DNA of 64,000 nucleotides from Prochlorococcus marinus str. MIT 9215 (GTDB lineage Bacteria; Cyanobacteriota; Cyanobacteriia; PCC-6307; Cyanobiaceae): the NCBI RefSeq assembly GCF_000018065.1, contig NC_009840.1, forward strand, positions 1,054,001 through 1,118,000, given 5' to 3'. The notes under the pieces were generated by a model that worked only from the letters and a program-made list of their open reading frames with translations, did no database searches and had not been told where the DNA came from. Position numbers and translations under genes: made by a program. Below are positions 61,650 to 64,000 of the stretch, in pieces. How positions within the stretch are numbered: the first letter of the stretch is position 1; the number at the start of each line of letters is the position of its first letter.

Positions 61650-61697
61650 GATTGAGCGCTTTGGTAGCAATAGGTCGCATGTTCGAATACTGTCGCC
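61650..61697 (+). repeat. tRNA-Pro 3' half, copy l (degenerate)
   Basis: gagcgctttggtagcaatag, then gtcgcatgttcgaatactgt and cgcc. Followed by aaagcgacttttctatt. Confidence 0.8.
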
Positions 61698-62046
61698 TAA
61701 AGCGACTTTTCTATTATTAACTTAATTAAATTTTTGGAAAAATTAGGGAAAACACCCCTCTTTTTATTTTTTTTCTTATTGCTTCCCCTTAAAATCTATA
61801 GTATTTTTTTAATTTTCAAGTCCATAATATTAATCTATAAATCTTTAGAATTGTGATTTTTTGGGCTAACTGATTTATAAACTGATCAAAATAAATTTTA
61901 GAAAATGGCAAATAATTAAGAGAAAATTCTTATGAAGTATATCCCCATTGGGTACTGGATAATGGCAAATAAATATTAAAAAGAATTCATAACAACATAA
62001 TTAAAAAAACTTTTTTAAGATGTCATAAGTCAAATTTCTAATAAAA

Positions 62047-62298
62047 ATGAATAAATTCAAAGATAATTTTTTCAGCGAAAGTTTTTACCCAGACTCTAAT
62101 TTCTACATTGATAATAAAGAACATGAAGAGAATCTAGTTTCAGAAAATCAAATATCCAAAATGGGGGAGGGATTTAAATGGCCTAATAGCTATTGGTATA
62201 TTGCTGAAAGGACTAATGGTCGGCTTGCAATGATCGGATTTATGGCTGTGATTATTAACTACACCTTATTTGGCTGGATAGCGTATCCTTTCCTATGA
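62047..62298 (+). CDS. hli: High-light-inducible protein, long N-terminus
   Basis: 83 residues. Acidic N-terminal extension (1-50, including GFKWPNSYWYI), then the chlorophyll-binding helix AERTNGRLAMIGFMAVIINY and LFGWIAYPFL. ExxNGRLAMIGF is the classic HLIP/CAB motif. Confidence 0.9.
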   Translation: MNKFKDNFFSESFYPDSNFYIDNKEHEENLVSENQISKMGEGFKWPNSYWYIAERTNGRLAMIGFMAVIINYTLFGWIAYPFL

Positions 62299-62723
62299 AT
62301 AGGCAATGCAAATTTCGATAAAAATTGAGTTTATAGTTCTGTAGTTTATTGACTATAGTCAATTTCTTTTGTTATAACTGCATTTGGCATTTATTTTGGT
62401 TATTTCTTTAAATGATCCTAACTTTCATCAGTTTGCTCTAAAAATATTCAAATTCTGGAATTGCAATTGATATGACCCATTAAGTTTTTGCATAATGCAT
62501 TGGAAAGTAGATTTTGATCCTTAAAAATAATTTCCATAACTGTACCCATTCTTACTTTTATTAGTTCGTATGATCTTTAAAACCTCAAAGAGCTCTAGGT
62601 TGATTTTCGAGAATATTTTTGGAAAATCTAATAATATTCCTAACCCTTTAAGGTTTAAGAAGAAAAAAGTTTTCATAACTAAAGTTTTAGCCTCAAATTG
62701 TATTAGTACGATCTTCTGTATTA

Positions 62724-62770
62724 ATGATTTGGAAGCACTAGGGCACAGGTTCGAATTCTGTCATATTGCC
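62724..62770 (+). repeat. tRNA-Pro 3' half, copy m (degenerate)
   Basis: atgatttggaagcactaggg then cacaggttcgaattctgtca and tattgcc. The rightmost recognisable copy, marking the probable right edge of the island. Confidence 0.78.
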
Positions 62771-62928
62771 TAAGCATATTCAATTAATACTAAAGAGTTT
62801 CCAAACTATCGTTTTTTACTTCTCATTGCTATTAAAATCTTTACGGGATGGTTCTTTTATATCATTGGATAACTTATAAGGTTATATCACTCACCTTTAC
62901 TAAAAAAAACATAGTGGTTGATTTTTAA

Positions 62929-63651
62929 TTAGTCATAAGTTTTTGAGGACTTTTTAAGTAGACGATTTAATTCAAGGAGTTCTTCTTTTGTAAATTCTCG
63001 ATATTTTCCCGTTGATACGTCTAATTCAATATTCATAATTCTTACTCGTTTTAATGATCGTACTCTGTACCCCAAGGACTCACACATTCTTCTAATCTGA
63101 CGGTTAAGTCCTTGAGTAAGTATTATTTTAAATTTTTTTGGACCCAATTGTTTTACGAAACAATTCTTAGTTATGGTGTCTAATATCTCAACTCCACTAC
63201 TCATGCTTTGAATAAAGTCGCTATTTATCTGACGATTAACTTTTACAATATATTCTTTTTCATGATTATTTCTTGCTCTGAGTATTTTATTTACGATATC
63301 TCCATCATTAGTCAAAAAAATCAATCCCTCACTAAGCTTATCTAATCTTCCGATAGGAAAAATTCTCTTGGGATATTTAATGAAATCTATTACATTATTA
63401 GGTTCTACTTTTCTATCTGTTGTACAAACAATTCCTACAGGTTTATTAAAGGCTAAGTATATGTTTTTTTGTCCCGTTATTTTTTTTATTCTTTGACCTT
63501 TTACTTCTACTTGATCACTTTCTTCTACTTTGGAGCCAATTTTTGGAATTTTACCATTAATGGTTACTTTTCCTTCATGGATTAATCTATCAGCTTCTCT
63601 TCTAGAACAATAACCGACTTCGCTTAAATATTTATTTATTCTAGTAGCCAT
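62929..63651 (-). CDS. rluF: RsuA/RluB/RluF-family 23S rRNA pseudouridine synthase
   Basis: 240 residues. S4 RNA-binding domain (about 1-50: RINKYLSEVGYCSRREADRL), then catalytic domain with IYLAFNKPVGIVCTTD, the catalytic-Asp motif PIGRLDKLSEGLIFLTNDGD (Asp at about 103) and the C-terminal motif LTQGLNRQIRRMCESLGYRV. The NRQIRRM and CESLGY patterns favour RluF (U2604) over RluB. Preceded by a promoter-like motif copy. Confidence 0.88.
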   Translation of the reverse strand: MATRINKYLSEVGYCSRREADRLIHEGKVTINGKIPKIGSKVEESDQVEVKGQRIKKITGQKNIYLAFNKPVGIVCTTDRKVEPNNVIDFIKYPKRIFPIGRLDKLSEGLIFLTNDGDIVNKILRARNNHEKEYIVKVNRQINSDFIQSMSSGVEILDTITKNCFVKQLGPKKFKIILTQGLNRQIRRMCESLGYRVRSLKRVRIMNIELDVSTGKYREFTKEELLELNRLLKKSSKTYD

Positions 63652-63699
63652 TTTAAATGTTTCTCTTTTATCTGCACTAAATAAAATAATTAACTAATT

Positions 63700-63731
63700 T
63701 CTTCATAATTTATTTTAGATCGGCTGTCAAT
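63700..63731 (-). promoter_or_regulatory. Recurrent promoter-like motif, copy 6
   Basis: TTGACAGCCGATCTAAAATA then AATTATGAAG in transcript direction, about 50 bases before the rluF start. Confidence 0.5.
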
Positions 63732-63806
63732 TTAAATTTATATTTAGTTCATTGGATTTCAAATTATTTTCATCAGTAAATTCTGCCCCACAGATAAACT
63801 ATCTTT

Positions 63807-64000
63807 CTAAGTCCAAACTTTTTCAATTTTCCTCCATCCCTGTGAAAGTAATCTTTCATAAATTTCTCTTGCCAAATCTATTTCAACAGAAACTGTATTT
63901 GTCATTACTGGTTGTTTATTTCCCAATCCTCCCACTATTTTTCCAGTATCTATGAACATATACTCAAAAACCCCATCAATGCTCTTATCGTTTTTCATGA
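63807..64000 (-). CDS. DUF1651-family protein, cut by the window end
   Basis: Open frame running off the right edge. YMFIDTGKIVGGLGNKQPVM and LAREIYERLLSQGWRKIEKV align with the DUF1651 protein at 51246. The Met at 63998 falls inside the family alignment, so the true start is beyond the window. Confidence 0.7.
   Translation of the reverse strand, partial: MKNDKSIDGVFEYMFIDTGKIVGGLGNKQPVMTNTVSVEIDLAREIYERLLSQGWRKIEKVWT

Larger units (their letters stand above)
59986..61697. mobile_element. Module 12: psbA between two tRNA-Pro relics
   Basis: Bounded by copies k and l with gctatacc-type motifs inside both ends (60041-60057, 61541-61559). Whether psbA itself moved, or elements inserted around it, is open. 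Confidence 0.45.
61698..62770. mobile_element. Module 13: hli gene, between copies l and m
   Basis: Both flanking tRNA relics are decayed and no arm repeats are evident. Outside the hli gene, 61698-62046 and 62299-62723 show no other gene. Confidence 0.4.

Noticed and set aside
26878-62770. Classical prophage
   Set aside because: No capsid, terminase, portal or tail genes; only an integrase and small cargo sets.
62570-62773. 67-residue plus-strand ORF
   Set aside because: Ends inside relic m; composition is not protein-like.

Overview
The window looks like a chromosomal segment of a high-light-adapted Prochlorococcus. It is strongly AT-rich and compact, with many TTG/GTG starts. It carries psbA, psbY, four high-light-inducible (hli) genes, crtH, ycf54, recBCD and an atypical response regulator. 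Species assignment is inference from gene content; I cannot name the strain.

Region 1 (1-26.5 kb) is mostly core genome. It holds an ABC transporter end, a DEAD-box RNA helicase with a hairpin over its ribosome binding site, and a minus-strand run pdxJ-ycf54-recC-methyltransferase-recB-recD. These are followed by plsC, bolA and a CGFS glutaredoxin, a response regulator lacking its phospho-acceptor Asp, crtH, trmFO, psbY, tRNA-Lys and an hli gene. Two porin genes share about 1 kb of almost identical sequence and flank a TPR-sulfotransferase. An apt gene has a stop where its N-terminus should be.

Region 2 (26.8-62.8 kb) is a genomic island organised around tRNA-Pro(TGG). One intact tRNA-Pro lies at 31550-31623. 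To its right, thirteen copies of the tRNA 3' half recur, well preserved at first and progressively decayed. The DNA between them behaves as separate integrated modules. Many copies are preceded by a block of 2-3 direct repeats of about 11 bp ending 88-89 bp upstream of the tRNA half, and followed by a repeat block starting about 40-77 bp downstream. The repeat sequence is matched at the two ends of one module and differs between modules. This fits a stack of tycheposon-like integrative elements inserted one after another into the same tRNA, with the youngest next to the intact gene. Only one module (41.4-46.2 kb) still encodes a tyrosine recombinase.

Module cargo, left to right: a Gtr-like surface-glycan set with gmd and cupin pseudogenes; an inverse autotransporter (intimin-like barrel) with a secreted partner; a phosphoribosyltransferase plus DprA pair resembling the ShosTA antiphage toxin-antitoxin family; one very acidic small protein; a trypsin-like protease; a succinate-dehydrogenase-type flavoprotein; the integrase module with PDZ and small secreted or membrane proteins; an AbrB-type membrane protein; an hli operon; small DUF-family proteins; a Cys-rich metallothionein-like peptide; a decayed glycosyltransferase with a TPR/O-GlcNAc-transferase-type enzyme; psbA; and another hli gene. 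The window ends with an RluF-like pseudouridine synthase and a DUF1651 gene.

The island mainly carries cell-surface variation, phage defence and light-stress functions on small modules. A promoter-like motif (TTGACAG-N2-GATCTA-N-AATAAG) recurs upstream of several unrelated minus-strand genes in its right half and may put them under common control.
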